DNA of 64,000 nt from an uncultured bacterium (GTDB taxonomy: Bacteria; Bacteroidota; Rhodothermia; Rhodothermales; Rubricoccaceae), in assembly GCA_947493945.1 (NCBI GenBank), contig CANLSR010000001.1, positions 620,001-684,000 on the forward strand, read 5' to 3'. Below are positions 18,722-27,127 of this stretch, piece by piece (position 1 is the first letter of the stretch; each line of letters opens with the position of its first letter). The notes under the pieces were generated by a model. It did not search any database. It was not told the DNA's origin and saw nothing but the letters and a program-made list of their open reading frames with translations. A program made the translations under genes and the position numbers.

Positions 18722-19747
18722 GTGGACGAGCCCCGTCTACCTCCGCCCGACGACGCGACGGCCTCGCCCGAGGGGACTGCCCCCTACGGCGTGCCGGATC
18801 GGCTGCTGGCGGAGGGCTACCTGTACGACTTTTTCCAGGCCGTCCGCTTGCTCGAACGGGACGCCTCTGGCCCAGCAATTGGCACCTCGGCTGATGCTCG
18901 CGCTGAACGCGTCCAGATCCGCCCGTCGGATGCCCTCGCGTTCCCCGGCGCTGACATCCGCCGCGTCGAGCGCCAGCCGGACGGGACGGCCCGCGTCGTC
19001 GCCACGTTCGGCGGCCTCTACGGCGTCGACTCACCGCTGCCGACCCCGTTTCACGAGTCGGTCACCACCGACCCGGACCGGACGACGGGGCTCCGCGACT
19101 TTCTGGACCTGTTCGCCGGCCGTCTCTACGCCTACCTCTACCGCGCCTGGCGCAAGGTGCGCCCCGAGGTCGATGAGGCGCCGTCGGCGGATGACGCGCG
19201 TCGGTTTGCGGCGCTGGCGGGTGCGGCGCAAGAGGCCCCGTGGGTTGGGCCGGCACCTCCGCTCCAACTCGCCGCGTTCGCGGGTCGCCTCTCGGACCGC
19301 CGTCGCACGGCCGACGGGCTCCGCGCCGTCGCCGAGGCGTTTATCGAGGCGCCCGTTCGGGTGATCGAGAACGTGCCCCGCTGGCTCCCCATCCCGACGC
19401 GGCCGGCGCTCGGCGCCAGCGGGCCGAAGCTGGGCGAGAATGCTCCGCTGGGCGCTCGGGTACTGGACCTGACGGGCAAGATCCGGCTCCAGGTCGGCCC
19501 CGTGGGGATGGAGCAGTTCCAGGACTTGCTCCCCGGCGGAGACGGAGCGCGGACGCTGGCGTCGGTGGTCCGGCTCTACACGCGCGACGCGCTGGCGTGC
19601 GACATCGAATTGGTGCTGGACGCGGCGGCGGTCCGCCCCACCCAATTGGGCGACGGGATTGGCCAGATGGGCCGGACCGCATTCGTCGGCCGTCCCCGAG
19701 GCTCTGACGTCCGCCGCGTCGCGACCTACGACGCGTCTGAGGCATGA
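18722..19747 (+). CDS. tssG: TssG baseplate protein
   Basis: The protein has 341 residues with a GTG start. YLYDFFQAVRLLER is the canonical TssG N-terminal motif. GLYGVDSPLPTPFHE, RDFLDLFAGRLYAYLYRAW and GVARVLDLTGKIRLQVGP-type segments follow. It is the last gene of the plus-strand T6SS block; the next genes are on the opposite strand. Confidence 0.94.
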   Translation: MDEPRLPPPDDATASPEGTAPYGVPDRLLAEGYLYDFFQAVRLLERDASGPAIGTSADARAERVQIRPSDALAFPGADIRRVERQPDGTARVVATFGGLYGVDSPLPTPFHESVTTDPDRTTGLRDFLDLFAGRLYAYLYRAWRKVRPEVDEAPSADDARRFAALAGAAQEAPWVGPAPPLQLAAFAGRLSDRRRTADGLRAVAEAFIEAPVRVIENVPRWLPIPTRPALGASGPKLGENAPLGARVLDLTGKIRLQVGPVGMEQFQDLLPGGDGARTLASVVRLYTRDALACDIELVLDAAAVRPTQLGDGIGQMGRTAFVGRPRGSDVRRVATYDASEA

Positions 19748-19826
19748 CCCTGCCAAGCTGGGGGTGCTCGCCCGACTGTCTCTCTCCGCTTAAGCGCTTG
19801 GGCGGACGCCAGGGCGATGTGGGCTA

Positions 19827-20063
19827 TTAGAGGTAGGGAAGCCAGCTATGCCGGCGCACGTTCACGATGTCGGTACCCGAAAAGTCGATGGGTCCGACGC
19901 CACTAGGGTCGCCTTTTCGTCCGGTGATGACCTTCCCTCCTCTGACTACGAGATTTTCCTCGACTCTGCCCCCGCGCGTCTTCACGTCGATCCAGTGGAC
20001 ATCCATCTTCATCTCGGGACCCATCTTGACCCGTAAAGGCTCTGGGATCTCGACGTGTGCCAT
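19827..20063 (-). CDS. Small unknown protein next to the decayed Rhs remnant (possible orphan immunity)
   Basis: The 78-residue reading frame begins MAHVEIPEPLRVKMG and ends HSWLPYL. I do not recognise it. It lies directly downstream of a truncated Rhs segment on the same strand, where toxin or immunity genes of a displaced Rhs cassette are usually found. An overlapping frame (20151-19903) starts with a coding-like stretch (MSLWISPGYQRLEPEETL) and then continues into this gene with a +1 shift. The two could therefore be pieces of one frameshifted gene. Confidence 0.35.
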   Translation of the reverse strand: MAHVEIPEPLRVKMGPEMKMDVHWIDVKTRGGRVEENLVVRGGKVITGRKGDPSGVGPIDFSGTDIVNVRRHSWLPYL

Positions 20064-20201
20064 ATCTGATGGTTATCGGGTGCTTACGAACGAAGGACAG
20101 GGTCTCCTCCGGCTCGAGCCTCTGATAGCCGGGTGAGATCCAGAGCGACATCTCGTACTCCCAGTCTATAGATCCGCTGAGGCTCCGTTACTACTGCAAC
20201 T

Positions 20202-20785
20202 CTAGCTAAGCAACGCCACCGGCTCGAATATCTGGAAGGAATACGTTCGGACTGCGACATCTGAAGCGCTCGCCCCGCTGGCAGTCGTTGTCACCAGCGG
20301 CTGGCAGGTGGAGCGCTGGCGTTCAGCGGGCACGTCGCCGTCCCACACCATCCGCTCGTTCAGCCCGGAGCCGTCCAGTTCCCACGTCTCACGAGCCACC
20401 CGTCGGCCCAGCACGTCGTAGCCGTAGGCCCCGACCCGGACCTCGCCCGTTCCGTCGTCGCGCCACACCTCCGCCAGCCGGCCGGCCGCGTTGTAGATGT
20501 AGCGCCACGACACGCCGCCGTGCCGGCCCGAGGCGTCGGACTTGGTGAGCAGGTTCCCGTCGGCGTCGTGGCGGAAAGCCAGGACCGCGGGTTCTGGACC
20601 TGCAGGACCCTGCGCCCACCGGCTGTCCTCGATGCTCGTGATCTGACCGTTCTCGTCGTGGGCGTAGGTCCGCTTGAACACCTCGGCCAGCCCCATCCGC
20701 CCCGGCCCGGCGTCGCGGACCAGCCGCTGCTCGGCCAGCTCCCCGAACGCGGTGTATGTGCGCAGGCCCACCAGCGCCGGCTGAC
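20202..20785 (-). pseudogene. Orphan Rhs core fragment (decayed duplicate of the main Rhs gene)
   Basis: It encodes about 190 residues nearly identical to part of the Rhs protein at 21206-26005: GLRTYTAFGELAEQRLVRD through RTYSFQIFEPVALL. Compared with the main gene it lacks about 56 residues between two DADG-containing repeats, as expected from recombination between short direct repeats. It stops at EPVALLS, before the conserved Rhs end motif, so it has no toxin tip. It marks an older tip replaced by recombination. The following 195 bases (20786-20966) hold no gene I can recognise. Confidence 0.8.
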
Positions 20786-20966
20786 CGCCAGTCCCGGTTT
20801 CTACACAGGATGTCGAAGAACGAGTGCTACCCCGGCCTCAATTTGCGCCGTGGGAACCCGTGCGGTCACACTGGCCACAGACATCATCGGAACGACTGCC
20901 CGTCCTGCCGCGCATAGGCCCGCCGCCGCTGGCCATCCCCTCCAGCGACCAACGGATGCCTCTAAG

Positions 20967-21197
20967 TTAAGTGATTAAGTTTCCTCGTTCATCGAAAGAG
21001 TCCGGGTACTGTTCTCTTGCGAAGTCCAAGGTAATCTCTCTTACCTCTCTACCCAAAACGGGTGCTATGTAAAACTTGCCGTCTAGGTAGTAAAGGGGTG
21101 ACTGCAACTTGAAACTGTCGCCCACCACCTTGGACTGTTTCAGGATTTCAGCGCTTTCGCTCTTGATCCTCATAGGGCTGTCGGCGTAGTCGGTCAT
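20967..21197 (-). CDS. Candidate immunity protein for the Rhs toxin
   Basis: The 76-residue protein starts MTDYADSPMRIKSESAEIL and includes LYYLDGKFYIAPVLGREV. It has no signal peptide and no family I recognise. Its ATG lies 8 bases downstream of the Rhs stop, the usual place for an Rhs immunity gene. Its GC content is far below the surroundings (about 48% in the line 21001-21060), which fits a recently acquired toxin-immunity tip. The function is inferred from position only. Confidence 0.5.
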   Translation of the reverse strand: MTDYADSPMRIKSESAEILKQSKVVGDSFKLQSPLYYLDGKFYIAPVLGREVREITLDFAREQYPDSFDERGNLIT

Positions 21198-21205
21198 TGG
21201 TCTAG

Positions 21206-24200
21206 CTAGGGAAAGTGTCTGATTGGTTTCCAGGACCCGTCCGGCATGAACTCGAAGAACACCGAGCCGTCCGGCATCGGCCCGCCGCCGTCCAACACCC
21301 GCTCACGGGCGCCCCCGTACTTCCAAGTGCCGTCGGCAAGTTCCTCGCCGGTGTACCCACCTGGCCGCCAATGCGGTTCCGTGACCCCGTCAGCCTTCTT
21401 AGGGTACCTCAGGGGAAGGCCGTCCCTAGGGACGGCAATACCATAAATGGGATCGCCATTGTCGTAAGCAGCCTCGACGCCTGGCGCTCTACCAGTACGA
21501 GTAACTACGTCCGCCCGGGTACGAGCAGTCGCAGCATCCGAGATTGGCATTACCCACGCGGTGCCTCCTGGGGGACCGAGAACAGCTCCATCCGTGTCGT
21601 AGTATGCACGACCGTTGGGACCCATGAACGACACGACGTAATCGTCGGTGACGTGGGCGTTGGCGCGAGACGGCTTCACCGTGCAGGCGAGCCCGAGGAC
21701 ATCCGTCTTGGACTTGGGCTCAGAGACGTACCCGTGGGATCGGAGCCCGCCCCGGAGCCCAATGGGGTCGGCCTGGGTGTACGTCCTGCTCCCGGGGTCG
21801 TAGTACCGGAAGCGGTTGTACCGCAGCCCGCTTTCTGAGTCGGCTGTCTGTCCGGGGAAACGGATCTCGACCTCGACCTCGCCGGACTCCGCGACCTCCC
21901 CGCCCCAGGCGTCGAATTGGCCCTCCCACACCAGCGCCCCATCGCGGTCGATGGCCAAGCGCGGCTGGCCCACCTGGTCGCACTCAACCACGGCCACGTC
22001 CTCGTCGCCGTCGAGCAGCGCGATGGGCTCGAAGCCCTGAAACGCATACGTCCTGGTAGCGACATCTGAAGCGCCCGCCCCGCTGGCGGTGCCTGCCGCC
22101 AGCGGCTGGCGCGTCGAGCGGCGGCGCTCGGCCGGCACATCGCCGTCCCACACCATCCGCTCGGTGAGGCCCGACCCGTCGAGCGCCCACGTCTGCCGAG
22201 CCACGCGGCGGCCCAGCACGTCGTAGCCGTAGGCCCCGACCTGGATCTCGTCCGTCCCGTCGTTGCGCCACACCTCCGCCAGCCGGCCGGCCGCGTTGTA
22301 GACGTAGCGCCAGCCGGTCCCGCCGTGCCGGCCTGACGTGTCGTGCTTGGTCAGGAGGTTCCCGTCGGCGTCGTAGCCCAGCGTCCAGCCCTCGGCCACG
22401 CGCACCGCCACGACCCGCTGGCGGTCCCCGTCGGGCGCGCCAGCGTCGGAGGCCGGGAGTTGCGGCAGGCGGACCGGCGCCGCCGGCACGTTGCCCGCCG
22501 CGTCGGCCTCGTACGCCTCCAGCCCTCGGTCGGGGGTGACGCTCGCCGAGAGCCGGCCATCGGCGTCGTGGCGGAAGGCCAAGACGGCCGGCTCTGGACC
22601 TGCCGGACCGCGCGCCCACCGGCTGTCCTCGATGCTCGTGATCTGACCGTTCTCGTCGTGGGCGTAGGTCCGCTTGAACACCTCGGCCAGCCCCATCCGC
22701 CCCGGCCCGGCGTCGCGGACCAGCCGTTGCTCGGCCAGCTCCCCGAACGCGGTGTATGTGCGCAGGCCCACCAGCGCCGGCTGGTTGCCCACGTCCGAGC
22801 CGATGGCGCGGCGTTTGGTCCGGCCCAGCTTGTCGAGCGACGAGCGGACGAGCGACCCGTGCCCGTCGGCCACGGAGACCAGCCGCCCCTCGGCGTCGTG
22901 TCCGAACGCGAGGTCTCGGCCCGACGGCGTGGACCGAGCCACGCGGCGGCCCAGCGCGTCGTAGGTGCTCTCGACCGACTGGCGGCCCGTGTCGGCGAGC
23001 GGGGTCCCGGCCAGGACCCCGCCGGCCAGCCGCTGCCACTCCTCGGTCACCCGGCCCACGGCGTCGTAAGCGAACCCGATGGCGGCCGTCTCGTTGGCCG
23101 CCTCCTCCAGCCGCCCGCCAGCGTCGTAGGCAAACGTCTCGGCCGTCTCGTCGTCGGTGCCGGCCGCGTAGACGCGCTCGGTCAGCCGCCCGACGGCGTC
23201 GCGCTCCATCCGAGTCACGAGCCCGCGTGCGTCGACGGCCTCGACGAGCCGGCCGCCGGGATCGTAGCCGTAGCCCAGTCGGCGTCCGGTAAAGTCGATC
23301 TCCTCGACCACTTGTCCCGCGAGGTCGCGGGCGAACGTCCAGTCGCGGTCGGTCGCGTCGGTGACGGTTGTCAGGTCGCCCTCGGCGTCGTAGCCGTAGC
23401 GGGTGACGGCCCCCGAGGGCTGGGTGACGGCCGTGACCAAGTCGAAGAGCGGGTCGTGCGCGAACCGGCGGACGGCGCCGTTGGGGTCGGTCACGGCCGA
23501 CACGTTGCCGGCGGCGTCGTAGGCGAAGCGCGTGGTGCGCTCCGGGCCTCGCTCCTGGCCCGCGACTCGGTCGGTCCGGCGGATCAGGTGGCCGGCCGCG
23601 TCGTAGACGAACAGCGTCTCGCCGCCCTCAGCGTCAGTGCGCCGCGTGAGCCGGCCGAGCGCGTCGTAGGCGTAGCGGGTGGTCGCGCCCGTCCGGTCGG
23701 TCGTGGCGACGAGCTGGCCCGCGGCGTCCCACTCCAGCCCGACCGACTGGCCCTCGGCGTCGGTGATCTCGACCGGAAGCCCGCGGCCGTTGTAACGGTA
23801 GGCCGTGACGGCGCCGGTCGGGTCGGTCTCCTCCGCCAGCCGGCCGCGGCGGTCGTAGACGCGCGTCCAGGTGGCGCCCGTGGGGTCGGTGAATCCGGTG
23901 GGGCGGCGCTCGTCGTCGTAGGCCAGCGACCAGCTCGCGCCGTCGGGGGCGGAGATCTTGGCGAGGTCGCCGTCGCGCGTGTACTGGAACCGCGTGGTGT
24001 GGCCGAGCGGGTCTGTGACCTCTGTCCGGGCGCCGGTTTTGGAATCGTAGGCGTAGCGCGTGACTCGGCCCAGTGGGTCGGTCGCTTGGCGGACGCGGCC
24101 CGCGTCGTCGTAGTCCACCACCGTCACGCCGCCCCGGGTGTCGGTCACGCGCGTGACGCCGGCGTCGAGGTCGTAGTCGAACGTGTAGTCGAGCAGGCCG

Positions 24201-26005
24201 TCGCGGCCGTCGGGCGTCTCGCCCCAGGCCCGGACGCAGCGCGCTTCCAGGTCGCCGTCGGGCGTCGTGAACGCGGCGTAGTCCCAGTGGAATCGGGCGC
24301 CGCCGCGGAACGTCTCGGACGTGATCCGTCCTTGGGCGTCGTGGTGGTAGCGCTCCGGCTCGCCGGTGGCGTCGCGGGCCGAGACCAGGCGGCCGTCGCC
24401 GTCGTAGGCGAACTTGGCCAGCACGGCCGGCTGGCGGCGGCCGTCGGGATCGGGTCCGGTGATGGAGACCACGCGGCCGGCGCGGTCGGTCTCGACCGCC
24501 AGCGGCCGGCCGGCGCTGTCAGTGACGGCCAGACCGCGGTCGTCGGGCTCGATGGTGACGGCGTTGCCGGCCGCGTCCTCGATCCGGGCGAGCGTCCAGA
24601 GCTGGCCGCTGCGCTCGGCGTCGGGCCAGTAGTCCGTACCGGCGCGGCCGAAGACCAACACGGTCCCGTCGTCGAAGACGGCGCGGTAGGCGCGGACGGG
24701 GGTCTCGGCCGGCATCGGCCAGACCGACGCCGGCCCGCCCAGCACCGGCGGCGCCCCGGCCTGTCCGTCGCCCGACGCGGCCGGGACGGAGTCGGCGTCG
24801 GCCCAGAGCCGCAGGCCTAGCTCGCGCGCCCACGTCTGGCCGCCGGGGCCGGGGAGCGTCAGCTCGAACACGTCGCCGGTCTCCAGCCGGAGCACGGCCA
24901 CGTTCTGGGCGCGGTTGACGAGCACGGACGCGTCCAGCGTCGAGGTCCAGCCTGGCCCGAAACGGCCCGAGAACTGGGAGCCCGTCATCCAGGTGCGCCC
25001 CAGCCGCAAGGGCAGCGGGCCGGGCAGCTCCACGTCGACGGCGTCGATCACGACCTCGCCCGAGATGGCGTCCACGGGGTCGGAAAAGCACCACACCCGG
25101 TCGGCCGCGCTGCGAACTCGTCGGGCGGCGCCTCCCATGATCTTCCCCCCCCGCGTCGCGACGGCTCGGCCGGCCCGGCTGGCGACGCGCCCGGCCGCCC
25201 GAGCCGCGTCAGCCGCTTTGTCGGCGGCGCGCACCACGCCCGCCAGCGCGTCGGCGCGGCGCGCGAACTTGGCGCCGGTCGCGGCCATGCCCGCGAACGG
25301 GATCATCGCCGCCGCCGACAGCGCCGCGTTGACGCGGTCGCCCTCGGCCAGGTACAGCAGCGCGTTGGCCCCGTCGGCGATCTCGCCCAGGCCCGGCACC
25401 AGGCCCGCCACGTCCAACCCCAGGTGCAGCGCGTCCATCGCCGACATGCCCGACACGGCGTCGCCCACGGCCGAGGCGGCGCCTTTGGCCTTGTCGGCCA
25501 TCCGGCCAAAGAACCCCTTCTCCTCTTCCGTCTCCGCCTCCACCGGCGGGTTGGTCACGCCCAGGATCTCGCCGTCCGGCCCCACCGTCACGCCCGTCGG
25601 CGCCGACGCCGACCACGTCACCTGACCGATGGTGTTGCTCGGCCCGTCGGCGCCGGCGCAGTTCATCTCCATCCGGGACTGGTCCGAGTGGATCAGCCAC
25701 TGCCCGCCCACCCGGAACGTCGGGGATGTGGTGCCGGGGACGGGCCGGCACATGCCGAGGTTGACCTGGCTCGTAACCCCTCCCCCGACGCCGGCCTCGT
25801 CGCCCACCACGCGGCCGATGCGGGCGTCGAGGTTGGTGGCCGGCTTGCCCTCGAACCGGACCGTCGGGACCTCGCGGATGGCCCAGGAGAACTGGGCGAA
25901 GATGGGGAACGGCGTCGGCGTGCCGCCAGCCGTCTTGCAGACGTCGGGCGTGGTGGCGACCACGTAGCCGCGGGGGTCCTTGCGGAGTCCGGTTTGGTCA
26001 GCCAT
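21206..26005 (-). CDS. Rhs effector with N-terminal PAAR-like (DUF4150) domain and C-terminal toxin tip
   Basis: The protein has 1599 residues. Residues about 1-130 resemble the PAAR-like DUF4150 domain (GGTPTPFPIFAQFSWAIREV, GKPATNLDARIG, GDEAGVGGG), which would cap the VgrG spike. A hydrophobic pretoxin region follows at about 190-300 (MIPFAGMAATGAKFARRAD). Residues about 310-1435 are YD/Rhs repeats that build a cocoon, ending in LRYNRFRYYDPGSRTYTQAD and DVLGLA. The last 160 or so residues are the toxin tip, with WRPGGYTGEE and a PDGSVFFEFMPDG segment; I cannot assign its activity. The tip has lower GC than the core. The start overlaps DUF2169 by 8 bases. Confidence 0.88.
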   Translation of the reverse strand: MADQTGLRKDPRGYVVATTPDVCKTAGGTPTPFPIFAQFSWAIREVPTVRFEGKPATNLDARIGRVVGDEAGVGGGVTSQVNLGMCRPVPGTTSPTFRVGGQWLIHSDQSRMEMNCAGADGPSNTIGQVTWSASAPTGVTVGPDGEILGVTNPPVEAETEEEKGFFGRMADKAKGAASAVGDAVSGMSAMDALHLGLDVAGLVPGLGEIADGANALLYLAEGDRVNAALSAAAMIPFAGMAATGAKFARRADALAGVVRAADKAADAARAAGRVASRAGRAVATRGGKIMGGAARRVRSAADRVWCFSDPVDAISGEVVIDAVDVELPGPLPLRLGRTWMTGSQFSGRFGPGWTSTLDASVLVNRAQNVAVLRLETGDVFELTLPGPGGQTWARELGLRLWADADSVPAASGDGQAGAPPVLGGPASVWPMPAETPVRAYRAVFDDGTVLVFGRAGTDYWPDAERSGQLWTLARIEDAAGNAVTIEPDDRGLAVTDSAGRPLAVETDRAGRVVSITGPDPDGRRQPAVLAKFAYDGDGRLVSARDATGEPERYHHDAQGRITSETFRGGARFHWDYAAFTTPDGDLEARCVRAWGETPDGRDGLLDYTFDYDLDAGVTRVTDTRGGVTVVDYDDAGRVRQATDPLGRVTRYAYDSKTGARTEVTDPLGHTTRFQYTRDGDLAKISAPDGASWSLAYDDERRPTGFTDPTGATWTRVYDRRGRLAEETDPTGAVTAYRYNGRGLPVEITDAEGQSVGLEWDAAGQLVATTDRTGATTRYAYDALGRLTRRTDAEGGETLFVYDAAGHLIRRTDRVAGQERGPERTTRFAYDAAGNVSAVTDPNGAVRRFAHDPLFDLVTAVTQPSGAVTRYGYDAEGDLTTVTDATDRDWTFARDLAGQVVEEIDFTGRRLGYGYDPGGRLVEAVDARGLVTRMERDAVGRLTERVYAAGTDDETAETFAYDAGGRLEEAANETAAIGFAYDAVGRVTEEWQRLAGGVLAGTPLADTGRQSVESTYDALGRRVARSTPSGRDLAFGHDAEGRLVSVADGHGSLVRSSLDKLGRTKRRAIGSDVGNQPALVGLRTYTAFGELAEQRLVRDAGPGRMGLAEVFKRTYAHDENGQITSIEDSRWARGPAGPEPAVLAFRHDADGRLSASVTPDRGLEAYEADAAGNVPAAPVRLPQLPASDAGAPDGDRQRVVAVRVAEGWTLGYDADGNLLTKHDTSGRHGGTGWRYVYNAAGRLAEVWRNDGTDEIQVGAYGYDVLGRRVARQTWALDGSGLTERMVWDGDVPAERRRSTRQPLAAGTASGAGASDVATRTYAFQGFEPIALLDGDEDVAVVECDQVGQPRLAIDRDGALVWEGQFDAWGGEVAESGEVEVEIRFPGQTADSESGLRYNRFRYYDPGSRTYTQADPIGLRGGLRSHGYVSEPKSKTDVLGLACTVKPSRANAHVTDDYVVSFMGPNGRAYYDTDGAVLGPPGGTAWVMPISDAATARTRADVVTRTGRAPGVEAAYDNGDPIYGIAVPRDGLPLRYPKKADGVTEPHWRPGGYTGEELADGTWKYGGARERVLDGGGPMPDGSVFFEFMPDGSWKPIRHFP
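22080..22105. repeat. REP-like perfect hairpin inside the Rhs gene
   Basis: CCGCTGGCGG (22080-22089) and CCGCCAGCGG (22096-22105) form a 10-bp perfect stem with a 6-base loop. It lies in frame in the Rhs core as an Ala/Gly/Thr/Ser-rich segment. A mutated copy sits at the matching place in the orphan fragment (about 20275-20300). Confidence 0.75.
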
Positions 26006-27119
26006 GAGTCACGAGGGGCTGGCGGAGGGAGCGGGCGAGCTCGGCGTCGGGGACGGGTGGCGTCTCGGGCAGTTCCATCCGAACCTCGGCCACGCGGAGC
26101 GGCGCTCGCCCTGGAAACTGGCCGCGCCAGACGACCGACGCCCGGTGCTCGTCCGGGTCGGGGTCCGAGAGGTCCATCTCGACCGTGTCGATGAGGAGAG
26201 GGGCCACCTTGAGCGACCCGTCTTGGTAGCGCAGGAGCGCGCCCATTTGGTAGCCCGGTAGGCACACCGAGACCGTCGGGGCGTCCGGGCGCAGCCCCCA
26301 GACCGTGATCGTCTCATCGCCCACTAGGTAGCTCGGCGCCTGGAGCGGCGGCGGCGCGCTGTTGTAGTGCGCAAAGTCGAAGTCGGCCGGCAGGTGCGGC
26401 GCGCGCTCAGCCTGCCACGTCTCGTCGAACGTGCCCGCCAGCGCCAGGCGCGGTTGCCAGGACCGGGCCAGCGGCCCGACGCCGGCCGGGGCGTAGTCCG
26501 GCCCCGGCGCCTCGATGGGCGCGTCGGCCCACTCGATCTGGGGCGCGTCCACCTCCGCTGCGTCAGTTTGCTTGGAGAGGAAGAACCCGGTCCCTACGGG
26601 GTTGGCGGGGTACTCGACGTCGAGGTCGGGGTCGTCCGGGTCGGGCACGGTGCCGCCGTAGGCGCGCTCGTAGACCAGCGGCACGCGGACGGCCGGCGCG
26701 GGCGGGTCCAGCCGCCAGCCGGCCAGGGTCCGGCGCCAGACGCGCGGGCCGGTCACGCGGAGCGCGGCCTCGACCAGACGTACCGGCTCGCCGTCGGCGT
26801 CGCGCCGAGCCACACGTACGCCGGCCGTCCACGACGGCGTCGGCTCGCCCGCCGGCGCGTGGGCGACGGCGTCGAGGTGGAGGTCGGCCCGGGGCTTGAG
26901 CGGCGCCAGGTCACTTTCCCACCGGACGCTCGACGCGCCGGCCGCGCCGCGGTACTCGTCGGCCACGCGGACCGGCGCCTGGTCCGGGTCGGGCCGGAGC
27001 GCGGCGCCGGGCGCGACGTGGAACGTGCCGCGGAGGACCAGGACGCCCATGTCGGTCCCGGCGTCGTCCTCGGCGGTGAAGACGAGCGGCGCGAACGGGG
27101 TGTAGTTGCGGAGCTCCAC
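25998..27119 (-). CDS. DUF2169-family T6SS effector-loading adaptor
   Basis: The protein has 373 residues from a GTG at 27119. It begins VELRNYTPFAPLVF and has VPLVYERAYGGTVPD, NPVGTGFF and the C-terminal ERAPHLPADFDFAHYNSAPP pattern known from DUF2169 proteins. These are found between vgrG and effector genes and help mount PAAR-like/DUF4150 effectors on the spike. Here it lies exactly between vgrG and the DUF4150-Rhs gene, overlapping the latter by 8 bases. No signal peptide or membrane helix is visible. Confidence 0.85.
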   Translation of the reverse strand: MELRNYTPFAPLVFTAEDDAGTDMGVLVLRGTFHVAPGAALRPDPDQAPVRVADEYRGAAGASSVRWESDLAPLKPRADLHLDAVAHAPAGEPTPSWTAGVRVARRDADGEPVRLVEAALRVTGPRVWRRTLAGWRLDPPAPAVRVPLVYERAYGGTVPDPDDPDLDVEYPANPVGTGFFLSKQTDAAEVDAPQIEWADAPIEAPGPDYAPAGVGPLARSWQPRLALAGTFDETWQAERAPHLPADFDFAHYNSAPPPLQAPSYLVGDETITVWGLRPDAPTVSVCLPGYQMGALLRYQDGSLKVAPLLIDTVEMDLSDPDPDEHRASVVWRGQFPGRAPLRVAEVRMELPETPPVPDAELARSLRQPLVTHG

Positions 27120-27127
27120 GGCGGGTT

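Noticed and set aside
19903..20151. 82-codon frame overlapping the 78-residue gene
   Set aside because: Only its first 30 or so codons look coding; the rest is a shadow. It is mentioned under the neighbouring gene rather than called separately.
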